A DNA stretch of 64,000 nucleotides, taken from positions 2,629,501-2,693,500 of the forward strand of contig NC_037640.1 of the NCBI RefSeq assembly GCF_003254395.2. Reading direction: 5' to 3'. Positions within the stretch are counted from its first letter, which is position 1. Each line of letters begins with the position of its first letter. This stretch comes from Apis mellifera. Lineage: Eukaryota > Arthropoda > Insecta > Hymenoptera > Apidae. This document shows, piece by piece, positions 50,307-63,015 of the stretch. The notes beneath the pieces were generated by a model. That model did not search any database and was not told the DNA's origin. It saw nothing but the letters and a program-made list of their open reading frames with translations. A program made the translations under genes and the position numbers.

Positions 50307-52276
50307 CTTCTTAAATAGAGAAAAGACTATAAATAAAAATAACGCGACGACAAGTTCCTCTCAGTTTTATATCGTTTCAAAACACTTATAAATTATAACA
50401 AATTAAAATAAATTACTTATATTGAACATTTATAAAACGCGCGAACCAAGAATTTTACTTACTTTCGTACTTGATAAAAAAAAGAACAAAAGAGACGATT
50501 CTCTCCATTTGGAATGCAGATGATTGCCGATCTTCAATATAAATGCTAATATTACCGCGTTCTTAATGCTAAATTATAGTATTTCGAATAGCACGCATTC
50601 GCGATTTTGAATATGCACGATGGACAGCGCGTAGAGGATAACTGTTTCGAGGCGCTATAACAGTTAAAACAAGTCGAAACGAAGAAAGAAAAATCCAAGA
50701 CTTGTGACCCTCGCGGGAGAAGTGTTCCGCCGCTTGATCGATGATGTTTTAAAGCTTGATCGCGAATTTGTAGGATCGTCGCGAGTACAACGTGCTCGCG
50801 AATTCTTAAGCGCAATTTACGTTACATGACCGAGAAACGAAAAGAAACACTGCTAGACTTTACAAATGTATCTTATACGAGAGAATGCTAACATTAAAAA
50901 ACGTTATTTCATTTCGTGTAAGAAATCCTTCAATTTGTTTCCACGATTGATTTTGATAAAATAACGAATAAAACCCGTCGGAAGATATCAATTATATTTA
51001 TTCAATATAAACTTGAATAAAGATTGATAAAATTCTACATAAGTTGCAATCAAATTTTATTATCCAAGTAATTGTCCCCCCTATATTTTAACATTTATGA
51101 AAGTTTATTTTAAATTGCAAGCGATTTTTTTGCATTATCGCGTCTTGAAATTTGTTAAAAATTACTTTAACTCCCCTTCAAACTATCTTTTCTTTCATAT
51201 ATATATATATTTATATATCGTTCAACCAACTTAACTCTCTAATAATATACCAGGGGTTATTTCAATAGCACGTTCGTATCGTAAAATTATTATAAAATAA
51301 AAAAAAAAAAACCCCTTTATTATTTCATAAAATCTCCCTAGCCTCATTTACGCCACGAATTATGAGGTACCTAATACACATAATAGCTCAAAGATCCCAT
51401 ATTGTACACCTTATGGAAACTCGTTACATCATGGACCGTATAAACAGTGAATTTATCGTTAATGACGCTGCGATGCGAGCCACGATATTAAGATTGGCGT
51501 GCGATACATCTATGCACGGATTGTTTACACGCTGCAGGCGCATAGCACTGCAGATTTCGCGCCATCTGGCGCAAAAGTAGCGGTGCCTTTGGATGCCTAG
51601 TGGATTCCCTCCCGCGATCAAAGAGGACCTACTTTCCAGATGTCCGGCAAATCTTCAAATAACGTCTTTTCGCGCGATTTAAATTCTTTGAAAATTATTG
51701 AAATTTCTTTTTTTCTCTTCTTTTTCCTTTATTCATTTCTAGACGTTATATTGGTCGATCGAAAATCGTTTGAATCGTATCGAATATTTATTAATCTTCT
51801 GTTCGTCGTTATCGTCATTGTTCAAATTTTTTTTCCCGCGCGATCACAAAGGCTCGACGAAAAGGTGAAGAAACGGTATCGAATGCAATTAAATGGCTCG
51901 CGTGTCGAGGACCATCTGGCATTATCAATAGAATATGCGAACGTGCATGAGCATAGCGGTCCATGTGCAAGCCTCGATCTCTTCAATATATCGAGATTCC
52001 GTTTTCAACGGAGGACCTACTTTTAGAGGTTAGGTGCGCGCGTCGTCCCGATGAAACGTCGTGTCGTTCGATTAAATTCCGCATTCGCGGCTTTAACCGG
52101 TCGGTAAGGTTGACCTCCGTCAATCTTGCCTGCCAAACGACCACTCGAATAAATTTGAATTTCCCTAGCTCGCAGCTTTACCGCTTGCTGCGTATCGCTT
52201 CGTAAACACGATCATCGTTCCCACACTTGGTTGAACCAGAGTTAAATCGAGCGTTTTCTCATTGTAAATTAAAAAA
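50307..52276. other. intergenic stretch with GC-richer islands
   Basis: Islands at about 50590-50830, 51340-51650 and 51840-52210 stand out. The 51362 plus-strand frame (72 codons) overlaps an equally open minus-strand frame, so coding is not supported. Confidence 0.5.
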
Positions 52277-53079
52277 ATATATATCAAATTATATTTAACT
52301 TTTAAAACTTTTTACTTTCATCACAACTTCAAAGATATCCTAAATGTATTAAATTAGATTTTCACGTGTTATTTAATTATTATATAATATAGCATGTTAA
52401 AACAGTGTAATAATAAAAAAATTAAATCCTTCGAATATCGAACTAAACATAAATTTGAAACAAGAGGTATTTTTTCTTTTTTTTTTAATAATCTCATAAA
52501 ATAACACGAAGAAAATTTGCAATTTTCCAGGACGATGGGAAATCTGATGATAAATCATCCATCTACAAGGAAACGAGGTTTTGGCGTTTCGCTAAAAGAT
52601 AATCCCAGCTGCCTGGAAACGTGCTGGAATCCCGATAAACCGAGCCTCTTCTCTACACGTTCGCTCACGGGCGATTGTTAAAAGCTTTTTTTTTTCCCTC
52701 CCCCCCTTCGAGATGAGGGGTCGATAGCCCGCGGATGGCTGCACGAATCAACGCTTAACCCTCGATTTTTTTTTTTTTCGGTTTCTAAGGGCCCGATGAA
52801 ACCCTCGGCCGATCCGCCTCTGGAAACATCATTGTAGGAACAGCATTGTAACCGGCCATTCGAAAGAAGCGTGATCACGCTCTATTCATCCTATATATAT
52901 ATATACGCTATTCCATCTATTTTCAATTAATCTCCAAGAAGAAGGTTAGAATTTAATTTTTTCCTCTCTTTCTTTTTTTTCAGAAGATTAAAATAAACGA
53001 AGGAAATGGAAAGAAGAAGAAGAAAAAAAAAAGGAAAGGAGAAGAACAATGGCGCGCAAAATGAGTTGACTCTTATCGC

Positions 53080-53113
<34 letters not shown>

Positions 53114-54498
53114 TTTGGGAGGGATCGAATGAGTCGCGCGAGTATTTCATCGATTCCCCAGGATTCTCCGCCAATAGTTCCCCCGTTTACGAGCGTGAAA
53201 TGGTAGCCGATGGCGAAGAATAAAAGGTATGGCTGTATCGAAATCACCGCGAAAACGCAAGCGGCGTTTCCAACGTTCCCGGCTTAACCACGGTGTTTCA
53301 GCTACGCGCCGGATAATGACAGGATTTGGCTAGGCGATAACTGGGAGAAGGAAAGAATTATAGGCCTGCGAGAGTGCCTCGTAAGCATCGGACCACGCAG
53401 TTTTAACGGCGATTCAACCGTTTCCCTCGGCCACCTTTTCTTCCTTCGTTACTTTGTGATTTCAACGGCGGTGCGAGGCAACGGATACTTTGTTTCCCGG
53501 GAGAATATCTCCTGTAGATGATATTGGAAACGGCGAGGGGAGGATTTGTTCGTTGGATTCGAGCCAAAAGTCATGGAATCGAGTCTGGAAGATGTTGGAT
53601 GCATGTTGGATTTGTTTTTGTAACAATACATTTGAAAATGCACTGCAAAATGTATTTTAATTGATTGAATTATAAAAAGCAGTGTCAGTTTTAATCTGTC
53701 ACTGGATCATTTAAATATATAATTTCTGTAAATTTAACAAGCAGAGAGAGAAAAGAAAAAAGTCAAGTTTAACAATTTATTCCATTCTATTTTAAAAGTT
53801 CACTAATATAGGTTAGATTAGATTAGACTGTTTGCCTCCAAGAATAACTATATTAAATTGTATTGTATACAAGAGCAAAGTGAGAAGAATATATATCAAA
53901 TTATATTAACTTTTAAAATCATCACAATTTCAAAGATATCCTAAATGTATTAAATTAGATTTTCACGTGTTATTTAATTATTACTAAAATAATATAGCAT
54001 GTTAAAACAGTGTAATAATAAAAAAATTAAATCTTTCGAATATCGAACTAAACATAAATTTGAAACAATTTTTTCTTTTTAATAATCTCATAAAATAACA
54101 CGAAGAAAATTTGCAATTTTCCAAGACGATGGGAGACGGCGAGGGGAGGATTTGTTCGTTGAATTCGAGCCAAAACTCACGGAATCGAGTCTGGAAGATG
54201 TTGGATGCATGTTGGATTTGTTTTTGTAACAATACATTTGAAAATGCACTGCAAAATGTATTTTAATTGATTGAATTATAAAGAGCAGTGTCAGTTTTAA
54301 CAATCTATCACTGGATCATTTAAATATATAATTTCTGTAAATTTAACAAGCAAAGAGAGAAAAGAAAAAAGTCAAGTTTAACAATTTATTCCATTTTATT
54401 TTAAAAGTTCACTAATATAGGTTAGATTAGATTAGACTGTTTGCCTCCAAGAATAACTATATTAAATTGTACTGTATACAAGAGCAAAGTGAGAAGAA
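52277..54498. repeat. 1.6 kb tandem duplication with about 1 kb missing from the second copy
   Basis: Block A (52277-52540) recurs at 53889-54134, and block B (53530-53889) recurs at 54136-54498, nearly identical. The order A-(middle)-B-A'-B' fits tandem duplication of a 1612-bp unit (52277-53888), followed by loss of about 990 bp (equivalent to 52541-53529) from the second copy. Shared stretches include the GTTAAAACAGTGTAATAAT part of A and the GGAAGATGTTGGATGCATG part of B. Confidence 0.9.
53082..53112. repeat. (CGT)n / (GTC)n microsatellite
   Basis: Ten CGT units. On the minus strand it reads as poly-Asp in a short open frame, but there is no other sign of coding. It lies in the part of the 1.6 kb unit that is missing from the second copy. 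Confidence 0.92.
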
Positions 54499-57400
54499 AT
54501 AAGCAGGAAGTTATTCAAATTACTATCGCTGCACGAAGCTATCGAATGTCCCCCTCGTATTACGCCCCACCACTCCTGCATACGTATCGGAAATCGGTTC
54601 AGAAAAATATTCGTACAGTCACGGTTCGTAGAGAAATGGTCCAAATACCTAGTTTATATCCTGGTGACCCGGTTGACCATTTACGCACGACTGCATACGA
54701 AGAATATTAATTACGCGTCAACGACTCACCAAGTGTTCCGCATTGACGTTGCGGAAGTAGGTCCGCCACGCGTTAAATGCCACGAAGCATCTTCGCAACG
54801 GCGACACGAATAATTTGGCGTGATAATTGTCTGGCTAAACAGCCGCGAATGCGGCTAGGAAACGTGGGGCAAAAAACTGTCTGCGGAATACCGAATGTAC
54901 CGTTTATGAGAACGGAACAAAATGTACGCGATAATAGGAACGAGATGCGTATATATATGTGTGTATATATACATACCGAGGATTTGAAAGAGAATTGATG
55001 GTATTTGAAGAAACATTTAATTGCATGACTTAGCGGAAACGTTGGAAAATGAAACTGTGCGAAAATTTGCTCGCCTCGCGCGTGTCTAATTTCTTCTCTC
55101 TAATCCCCCGACGGTAAAAAAATCTCCCTGCAATACCGATCGAGACAACCGCGATTGATTCGGTGCTGACAATTGGCTAAATTAAATTCCAGGGATCGAC
55201 GGCGCCGTTGATTGATTAACGAGTAATTTGGATGGCGATTGAACACGAAGACGATAACGGAATCGAAGTTATAGATTGTGGATTAGTGAGAAGGTAATGA
55301 CCATCAATTTGTTATTAATTGTATTTATACATCTAACTTTTAAATCTAATCTAAATCCAAACTTTATATTGCAGGATTGTTAATAATAATTTTATCGTTA
55401 GACGATATTATTTATTGTTATTAATTCAAATTTGATATATTGTTTATTATTAATCAAGATATTTACTTCAAAAGTATATAGAGAGAGAATGATTTTCATA
55501 AAATACTTCTTTAAATCCATATAATATAATTGTGAATAAGATAAATTATGAACATGAAAATTTTACTTTCAATTTTTCATTAAAGTTGAATTTATTATTT
55601 TTCAGCGATGTACGAGTTTTTATTGCTCTTTTTGTTTTCAAAATAAAAACCAATAACATAACAACTAAGTAAGTAGCTCACTCAAATATTATTGCCTTGG
55701 GTCGAAACCTCTATTCATTTTCCTTAATTTTATGCCATACCAGAGATTACCAGAGACAAATCTATCTCCAGTTCTACAACCATCAAAGGAGTAAATAAAT
55801 TATTATGATATTAATTTTTTATGTTTTATTTACGAGAGCTTGGAATGAAATGGCATGACTTGAATCTTAGCCAAAGGAATTTTTCTTTTCTACCAGAAAG
55901 AAATACAATCATGAATGTAATTCTTTGAGGAAAGAAAGAAGTTTAAGTAATAATTTGAGGTAATATACCACTATCTAAAGAATTTATAAAACAACAAACT
56001 CCAACAATAATTCATATTACTGTATCATTAAACTATCCATCATATGATCAATCCTTTATTTCAGATACATCTTTAAAACGTTAAATATCCAACTTGAAAA
56101 ATAACAAACGTCATAAATCCAAACTCATAACAAACTCTATCATTCTCGAGCTCAAATTACTACGGTGGACGCGACATTAAAATGTTCATCGCCCGATCGA
56201 CTCGTTTATCTTAAGGCGTATCCTCAACCGCAACGTTAGTTTTCCAACTTGAAGAGCAACAAACATCCTGTCGTAAATTTCAACAACAAAGGCCCACATT
56301 ATTGTCAATAAATCCATTGGGCAATCGCCCGTTTATCTCGTTGTCAGTCGCATCCTTAACTTAAATAAGCTAATTTTCCGACGCGAAAAATGGCAAATAT
56401 TCCACCGTCAATTCGAATTCACAACAAAAACTCTACACAATAGGGACGCCATTATTGTTCTAAGCAAGTATTCATCGCGCGATCGGCCGTTCAAGCTCGG
56501 GCGCCTCGTTAACCCGAATAATCCTTTTCCATATTTGCCTCGTCACGAAAGTCGTCGAGTCGATAACGAGTTCATCGACGATTACGGCAGCGGTGACACG
56601 ACACGGCTCGCGTGCAAATACGCTTATGTCACCGATGCTGCAGCCTGCTTGTTCCCGAGCCATCTTTATTTCGGTCATCGCTCCTTCGACTCTCTCACCT
56701 TGTCCTCTTATCTTTCCACGCGATCCACGTTACTCGTGTAATAGTACTTATTTATATTACTATACGTAGTGATGGGTTGCGGTGCTTCTCGAACAATTTG
56801 AACTCTTGACGATGAAGAATCACGGTATCACGAGTGTACATTATATTATCAAAAGGAATTGAATCGTAGATCATAATCGTATTCATAGATTTCCTTTGAT
56901 ACGTTATAAACCTTCAGATAAATAGTTGAACTCAAAATTGTACGAATGAGAAAGAATTATACCCATCGCTACTCTGTCTTTAAATTATTAGCTATGATAA
57001 CTTGCTAAGAAAAGAAAAAAAACCATTATTAACTAGCCATTTTCTCAGAATTACTTGACTCTAAGCTCATTACGATCCCATTAACATTATCTTGAAACTA
57101 TCTTTTCCTACATCATGAATCTTTAAATACTTGTACACAGGAATTGTTCGTTCGAAAAAGATATCGTACCCATCACTACCTAATGTTCATGGCTGCTCCT
57201 CGTTCCAATGGCGAAATCTTGAACTTGACTTGGACTCCTCTGAACGGCGCAGCAGCCTTGGCCGATCGTTACCGTTACCCATCGCCGCCTCGTCATAATG
57301 TACGCAGGCGAGTAATGCGCGCCAGGTCGAGACTAATTACGCGAGTTTTTCCACAGTGGACATCGGTCCCCGGCATGGGGATCGAATCGCGGAACCGCAG

Positions 57401-59621
57401 CCGATCCTTCCAAGTGATTTTTTAGACGCGTGGGAAAGGTTCGATAACGAGATTCTCAATCGTTCGTTTGGAAAAAGCCCGCGCCGCCTTCATCGGCACG
57501 CTATCTCACCTTTATACGCGCGCAATCCACCAGACTAATAACGAGGATTAATTGGTCGCGCCGGGGTTAATGATCCACACACTCTCTCCGTGGTCGGATC
57601 TTGGTTTCCTCTTCTTGGGTTCTTTATTTAGACCTTGATCATTAATCACGAGTGGTTAATTCCTTAGAAGAAAGATTTGTTGAAGCTATCTTAGAAGGAT
57701 TTGAATCTTGAATCCTCGAAGGAATGCGAATAAGATGGAATCTGAATTAGGTAATAATTTAAGTTTGAATTGTGCGTCGTATGATGAGGCTAGAAGAATT
57801 ACTACATTTGTGAGAAAAATTTTCATATTGGAATTTTAGATGAATTACTGATTTCATTGAATCATAGTAATTTACGAGTAATATCCAAGTTTTTTAAATA
57901 AAAAAATTGAAAATGTTACAACCGTACCGTATCTCAATATAATTGTAATAGAATTTTAATTACAAAATATTCCAATTGATAAATTACGGATATCAATATA
58001 TTGAGTATTTGGTACGAGTTAAAAAAATAACCTAATTATCCTATATTATTTTATTATTTAATTACTCTGAATAAAAACACACTTGAACAACACTAATCAT
58101 TCTATTTTTAATTTAATCTTTTTCCCCGATATCCTGTTTTGCTAAAATATCATTTATTAATTAAACAAAACAAGTATGATGTCGATAAAGGAGGTTAATA
58201 GAGTGGATCGCAAGAGGAAGTAAACAAGCGGAGAAAATAGAGGTTAGAATATGACGAAGGATGTGATCCATACTCGATCGTGAAATTTATATGTCGTTTA
58301 AAAGATCTTACATAAAAACCAACATAGTAATAGATTTATTTTATAAAATGTGTAATAGCAATTCTCGATTAACAAGATCAATTTTATTTTTAATGATATT
58401 ACATCCGTTCGACGAGGTTTGATCATCGATACTAAATCGTGATTTGATTCGTGATATTCGGATATTCAATTATTTAATCCGATAAATCCGGAGAAATTAA
58501 TTCTATAAGATAATAAAGAGAAACGGTACTTGTATCGTAATCATGGAAACAAAATATAATTAAATGTAATCAAAAATTAGGATCGATATACATCGAGTAT
58601 TATTTAATTATTTTAATTTGATTGTCTGTTATCGAAATATTTCTCGGATTCTTCTATAAATAAATAATTTGATAAAAGTTATAAAATGGTAGAATCAAAT
58701 TTATTTATTATAGATTTATATATATTTAATGTAGCGATAAATGTGACTATTGTTCATGTCTTGCATGTTTCAATTTTATTCAAATAGAATTCATTAGAAT
58801 TCAAATTAAAATTTTTATAAACGAAATACCATGATATATGAAAATATACTAATCCCACTAAATAAAATTCTAACTATATCGAAATTAGGCAATTATCATC
58901 ATGGTTTATATGATTGCAAATTCGATTATTTTACAAATTATATCGACACGTCATGATGAATAATTCATAAAATATACTCACAGGAAATATTACTCTTCCA
59001 ATTAACTCTTATATAAAGTTGAATCGTGAAGATGAAGTTTCGTTTGTTCGTTATTATTTGTCGAAAGTTTTATTTCACTCTCGATCATCACTTAGCAAAT
59101 CACGATGTTGGAACGATGAAAATAAATTTATAAAGCTTGTAATATATTTCAAAATCCAATTCGATGATTGTCATAGCCTTGATTTCTCGTCATTGTACAC
59201 AGAAATAACACAGTTCTCGGTATGATTAACCTGTTATTTCGAAGTTGTTGAAGTTTTACGAATTCGCACAAGATTTATAAACTGAAACGATCGATTCAAT
59301 CGGATGGCACGATGTTCCAATAACCACGAACGAAACATTCTTTGATCCATAAAGATTAAAGGCAAATCGGTCGTAATAGCGATCGTTTCGATAAAAATGT
59401 CTGTTTGAACTATCTAAAAATATGGCGGCGATAAATGTGCATTATAAGAGGGCGTTGCAGCTAGTCATGGTGAATCACGTGAAATTCCTGTTTCAATTGT
59501 TCTATAATCTTGACGATCCACAATACCTATTCAGGCATTCCCATGCAAGTTATTTTCTTAATCCGTTTATAAATTGGAATGATTGCTAGAAAGTTATGAA
59601 AAATATACTGTAAGTTATAAA
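54499..59621. other. intergenic stretch, GC-richer first part then AT-rich
   Basis: GC-richer islands at about 54520-54930, 56150-56730 and 57180-57560 have overlapping frames on both strands and no domain match. AT-rich from 57640 on. Confidence 0.5.
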
Positions 59622-59870
59622 TAAAGGGTATCCCAAAATTAAGATTTGCCGCCATTTTTGCATTAAGTTGTTGGCAATCCTGAAAAAAGAAATTTGACAA
59701 CCTTCAGTTAGTAAAAAATGGAGCGTTATACGATACAATAACGTGTCTTTATTATTGAACAATATTTTAAAAATAATTTAAAAATTATTTAATATTTTAA
59801 TATTTTAATATTTTAAAAATTTTCTTTTATATTTAATTCAAATCTTGTGTTAATTTTGGGACCCTTTATA
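59622..59870 (+). mobile_element. relic of a Tc1/mariner-like DNA transposon with terminal inverted repeats
   Basis: The left end reads ATAAAGGGTATCCCAAAATT and the right end, read on the other strand, reads ATAAAGGGTCCCAAAATTAA: inverted repeats with one extra base on the left. Between them, an ATG at 59718 starts a reading frame (M-E-R-Y-T-I-Q, then TAA at 59739-59741, continuing R-V-F-I-I-E-Q-Y-F-K-N) that resembles the N-terminal helix-turn-helix of insect transposases of the DUF4817 kind. The stop codon and the collapse into AT-rich repeats after about 20 codons show it is dead and internally deleted to 249 bp. Family naming is from recognition only. Confidence 0.75.
59718..59791 (+). 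pseudogene. transposase N-terminal fragment, with in-frame stop
   Basis: About 23 codons remain of the helix-turn-helix region of a transposase, broken by TAA at codon 8. The frame then ends in TAA after poly-Asn/Lys/Ile low-complexity codons. All catalytic (DDE/D) parts are absent. Confidence 0.65.
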
Positions 59871-62437
59871 TAAATAAATGTATAACATAAATTATAAATA
59901 TAATTAAACTATTGTATAAATAAGATTTATCATAATTAATCATTAAAAGAATTATTAGATTCCCTATTAAGATAAAACTAAATTATTAAATTAATAATCA
60001 TTTGTTTTTATGTAATTGTTTAAAAATTTGTGCAATTCTTATTACGTTTTAATTGTTTGTGAGCAATCTGTCATTTTTACATTAATACAGCGATTTTTAC
60101 AATTCTGTGTGCTTTAATTGCTATCTGGAAAATACATCGTTCAATCACGTCATGCACCTGTTGCAATTTCAGTATTTCGTTCATAGTGAAGAAATATCGT
60201 CTCTTGAATTATCAATATCACTTTCAATTTCATTGCCAATTTCAAAATGCACTTGTTGCAATTTTAACACTTCATTCACAGTTTCGAAACATCATCCCTT
60301 TCATTTTGAGAAAATTTCTTCTTCAAATGAATTTACTATAAATTTATATGACATAAAATCGTGTGCAAAAAGTCGTATTTTGTTTCTTGAGAGATTAAAA
60401 AATAAAACAGGATATCAAATTATATATAATTTATGATATTTCGAGAAAAAAAACATTATTTTTTTTCTTATACAGTAATCCAATGTAAATTCACAATCCT
60501 CTTTCCTCTTCCAATATTTATCTAGCATCTTATATCGGTGTTCCGTGATTAAATCGTTGAAATACAGTTCAACCTACTCTCTATGTCGATATAAATTGCT
60601 CGCATACATATCATTCCAGTCTGTACGTGCGGTTTTATCGTCTTCTGAGCAGTTTCGGTGATAAAAGTGAGATACGTGGGAGGATTCGAATGCTGAATAC
60701 GAGCAAACAGAAAGCGGAAAACGCGGAAATCGTGCCGCGGAATCGCGTTCGTCGACACGAAACGACTGGCCTATATTCGAGCCAACTTATACAGTTATCT
60801 GGACGCAGTTTATACGCATTCGGGCGCTGCGTTCTTTCCGCCGATACCAGAGATACTTGGAGTCTCGTAAAATCGGCGGACAGTCGTTGCCAACGGTTTT
60901 CCTCGCCTCTGTTCTCTCGCGTTTATTTGGATCCGTAATGGGCGCGGTGGTATTCAGATTCTTGGATCTTTTTCGTTTCGAGGACGAGGTTGCGGGCGTG
61001 GTTCAAAAGTCTCGTCTCTGAATCTAGATCTTGAACAGAGACACGGCGTAATTACATTGTAGTTATTTGATCCATATAAGATTACGATGAAACGTTGATC
61101 ATTGTTTAGTATACGACCAATTATTCGAATACAGAATATACAGGGTGTTAACACGTATTCGTGGAATTACATATTGACAGAACGTGATCATAAGCACACA
61201 TATTCATAGATTTATATTTATATGAAAGATTTTAGTGATTATTAATCTGATTATTATCTCAATTTCTTTCTTTTATTTTCCTTATACATACTTTATATAA
61301 TGTATCTTCTTTAGATGATCTTTAGACCTCTTTGGCATTTTGAATTCATGAATTTTTACAATAATATTCTCAAGATTTTTAACTTTAACAAACCTAACTA
61401 TACAATTGATTTTATCAATAACGAATATATACATACTCCAATATATAACATAAAATATATTATACATTTTCCTGACAATATTTCAATCACAATTACAACA
61501 TTTCAATAATTTCATTTTCCACAAACATCCAAATACCAACAAACACAATTATACACAAAGAGTTTCCAAGAAAGGAATGGCGGGTAGTCAAACAATAGAC
61601 GATTCCTCGAAATCTCTAAATCCCGTCTAGAATTTTGAATTCGCCCTGATCGAAAGTGCGCGAGCATTCCCCGTGTCCCGTTATCCAACCAATGCTCATC
61701 TTTCGATTTCATAGGTTGGAATCACGTTATCGTGCCAGCCGCGATCGCCAGCGAAATAAAAACCGACCACCACATTTCGCCACATACCTACACGACATCT
61801 CGTATTTCGAGTCGTGACCCTGCATTCCAACCAGCTCCTCCAGAGTACTGTTTGCTCGTTGCACGCGAGACAAACAGAATCCAATATTGCGCTTCGGGTG
61901 AAAAAAGGATTTGGACTTTTGCGGAACGTGGTTAGGAGAAGGAAGATTGTGCACGCGTGTCACGATTGGTCCACGCGTACATTCCCTACTCGAATATACA
62001 CTCGAGTATCCGTGAAGGGGTTTATTCTAATTGTTTGCCCGTGACACGAGCCGTTTCCACCTGTTCTTTTTCATTCTTCATCGTTGTTTGCGCTTTAACA
62101 CGCGTTGCACGGAAGTTGGCGCAGTCTACGTGCCAGCGCAGCTATTCCAATGACCAAGTCGTTGCTACTATGTATTTTTCTTCTCCTTTTTTTTCTCGCT
62201 TCCTCTTCGACCACCTGGCTCACGCGAGAAAACTGAAATAAATAGGAAATTATGCGATATGCATGTAATTTTTTTTTTTAGCAGGATAGGTTCATTTAAA
62301 TAAACATCTAGATTCTACATAAATTGGGATGATTAGATGAATATGAAGTAGTTTTGTGTAATTTTAAGGTAAATTGATGTTTGTTGATAAGAAATATAAA
62401 AGTAATGTACAGGTAATTGAAAACAGGAATAACTGGA
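59871..62437. other. intergenic stretch
   Basis: Two GC-richer islands (about 60590-60960 and 61560-62230) without a convincing gene; AT-rich between them. Confidence 0.5.
60110..60300. repeat. short direct repeat, 2 copies, period about 95-100 bp
   Basis: ATGCACCTGTTGCAATTTCA near 60151 resembles ATGCACTTGTTGCAATTTTA near 60247, each followed by a TTCATTC/TTCGTTCA..AGT block. Weakly conserved. Confidence 0.55.
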
Positions 62438-63015
62438 TGGTCTTTTAAAATCAATGATTTTAAATAACTTTTGGGAAGGCTCCAGAATTAACTCTGTAAC
62501 ACTTGCAAAGAATATAAATATTTATCATAGACAGGAAAATTTGTCAAGAAAGAATATATTACTAAGAAAAAATAGAACTTTTCAAGCAACACAAGATTTT
62601 CCAATTAATTTCTTCAAAATCTTTTCATGGTCTTTTAAAATCTATAATCTAAATCAATGATTTTAAATAACTTTTGGGCTCCAGAATTAACTCTGTAACA
62701 TAGAATATAAATATTTATCATAGATAGAAAAATTTGTCAAGAAAGGACATATTATTAAGAAAAAATAGAACTTTTCAAGCAAAACAAAATTTTCCAAGTA
62801 ATTTCTTCAAAATCACTTCATTGTCTTTTAAAATCTATAATCTCTTATTTAAAATCAATGATTTTAAATAACTTTTGGGCTCCAGAATTAACTCTGTAAC
62901 ACTTGTAACATAGAATATAAATATTTAGACAGAAAAATTTGTCAAGAAAGGATATATTACTAAGAAGAAAATACAACTTTTCAAGCAAAGCAAGATTTTC
63001 CAATTAATTTTATCT
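62438..63015. repeat. tandem repeat, 3 copies, period about 190-193 bp
   Basis: Copies start at 62438, 62628 and 62821. They share AATCAATGATTTTAAATAAC, CTCCAGAATTAACTCTGTAA, AAAATTTGTCAAGAAAG and AACTTTTCAAGCAA. Copies carry indels out of frame, so not coding. Confidence 0.92.

Noticed and set aside
52927..53247. 106-codon minus-strand frame with poly-Asp and hydrophobic ends
   Set aside because: The poly-Asp is the (CGT)n microsatellite, and the rest is a T-rich low-complexity run; no family resemblance.
60627..60938. 103-codon plus-strand frame
   Set aside because: Arg/Ser-rich composition expected from CpG-rich non-coding DNA; no recognised family.
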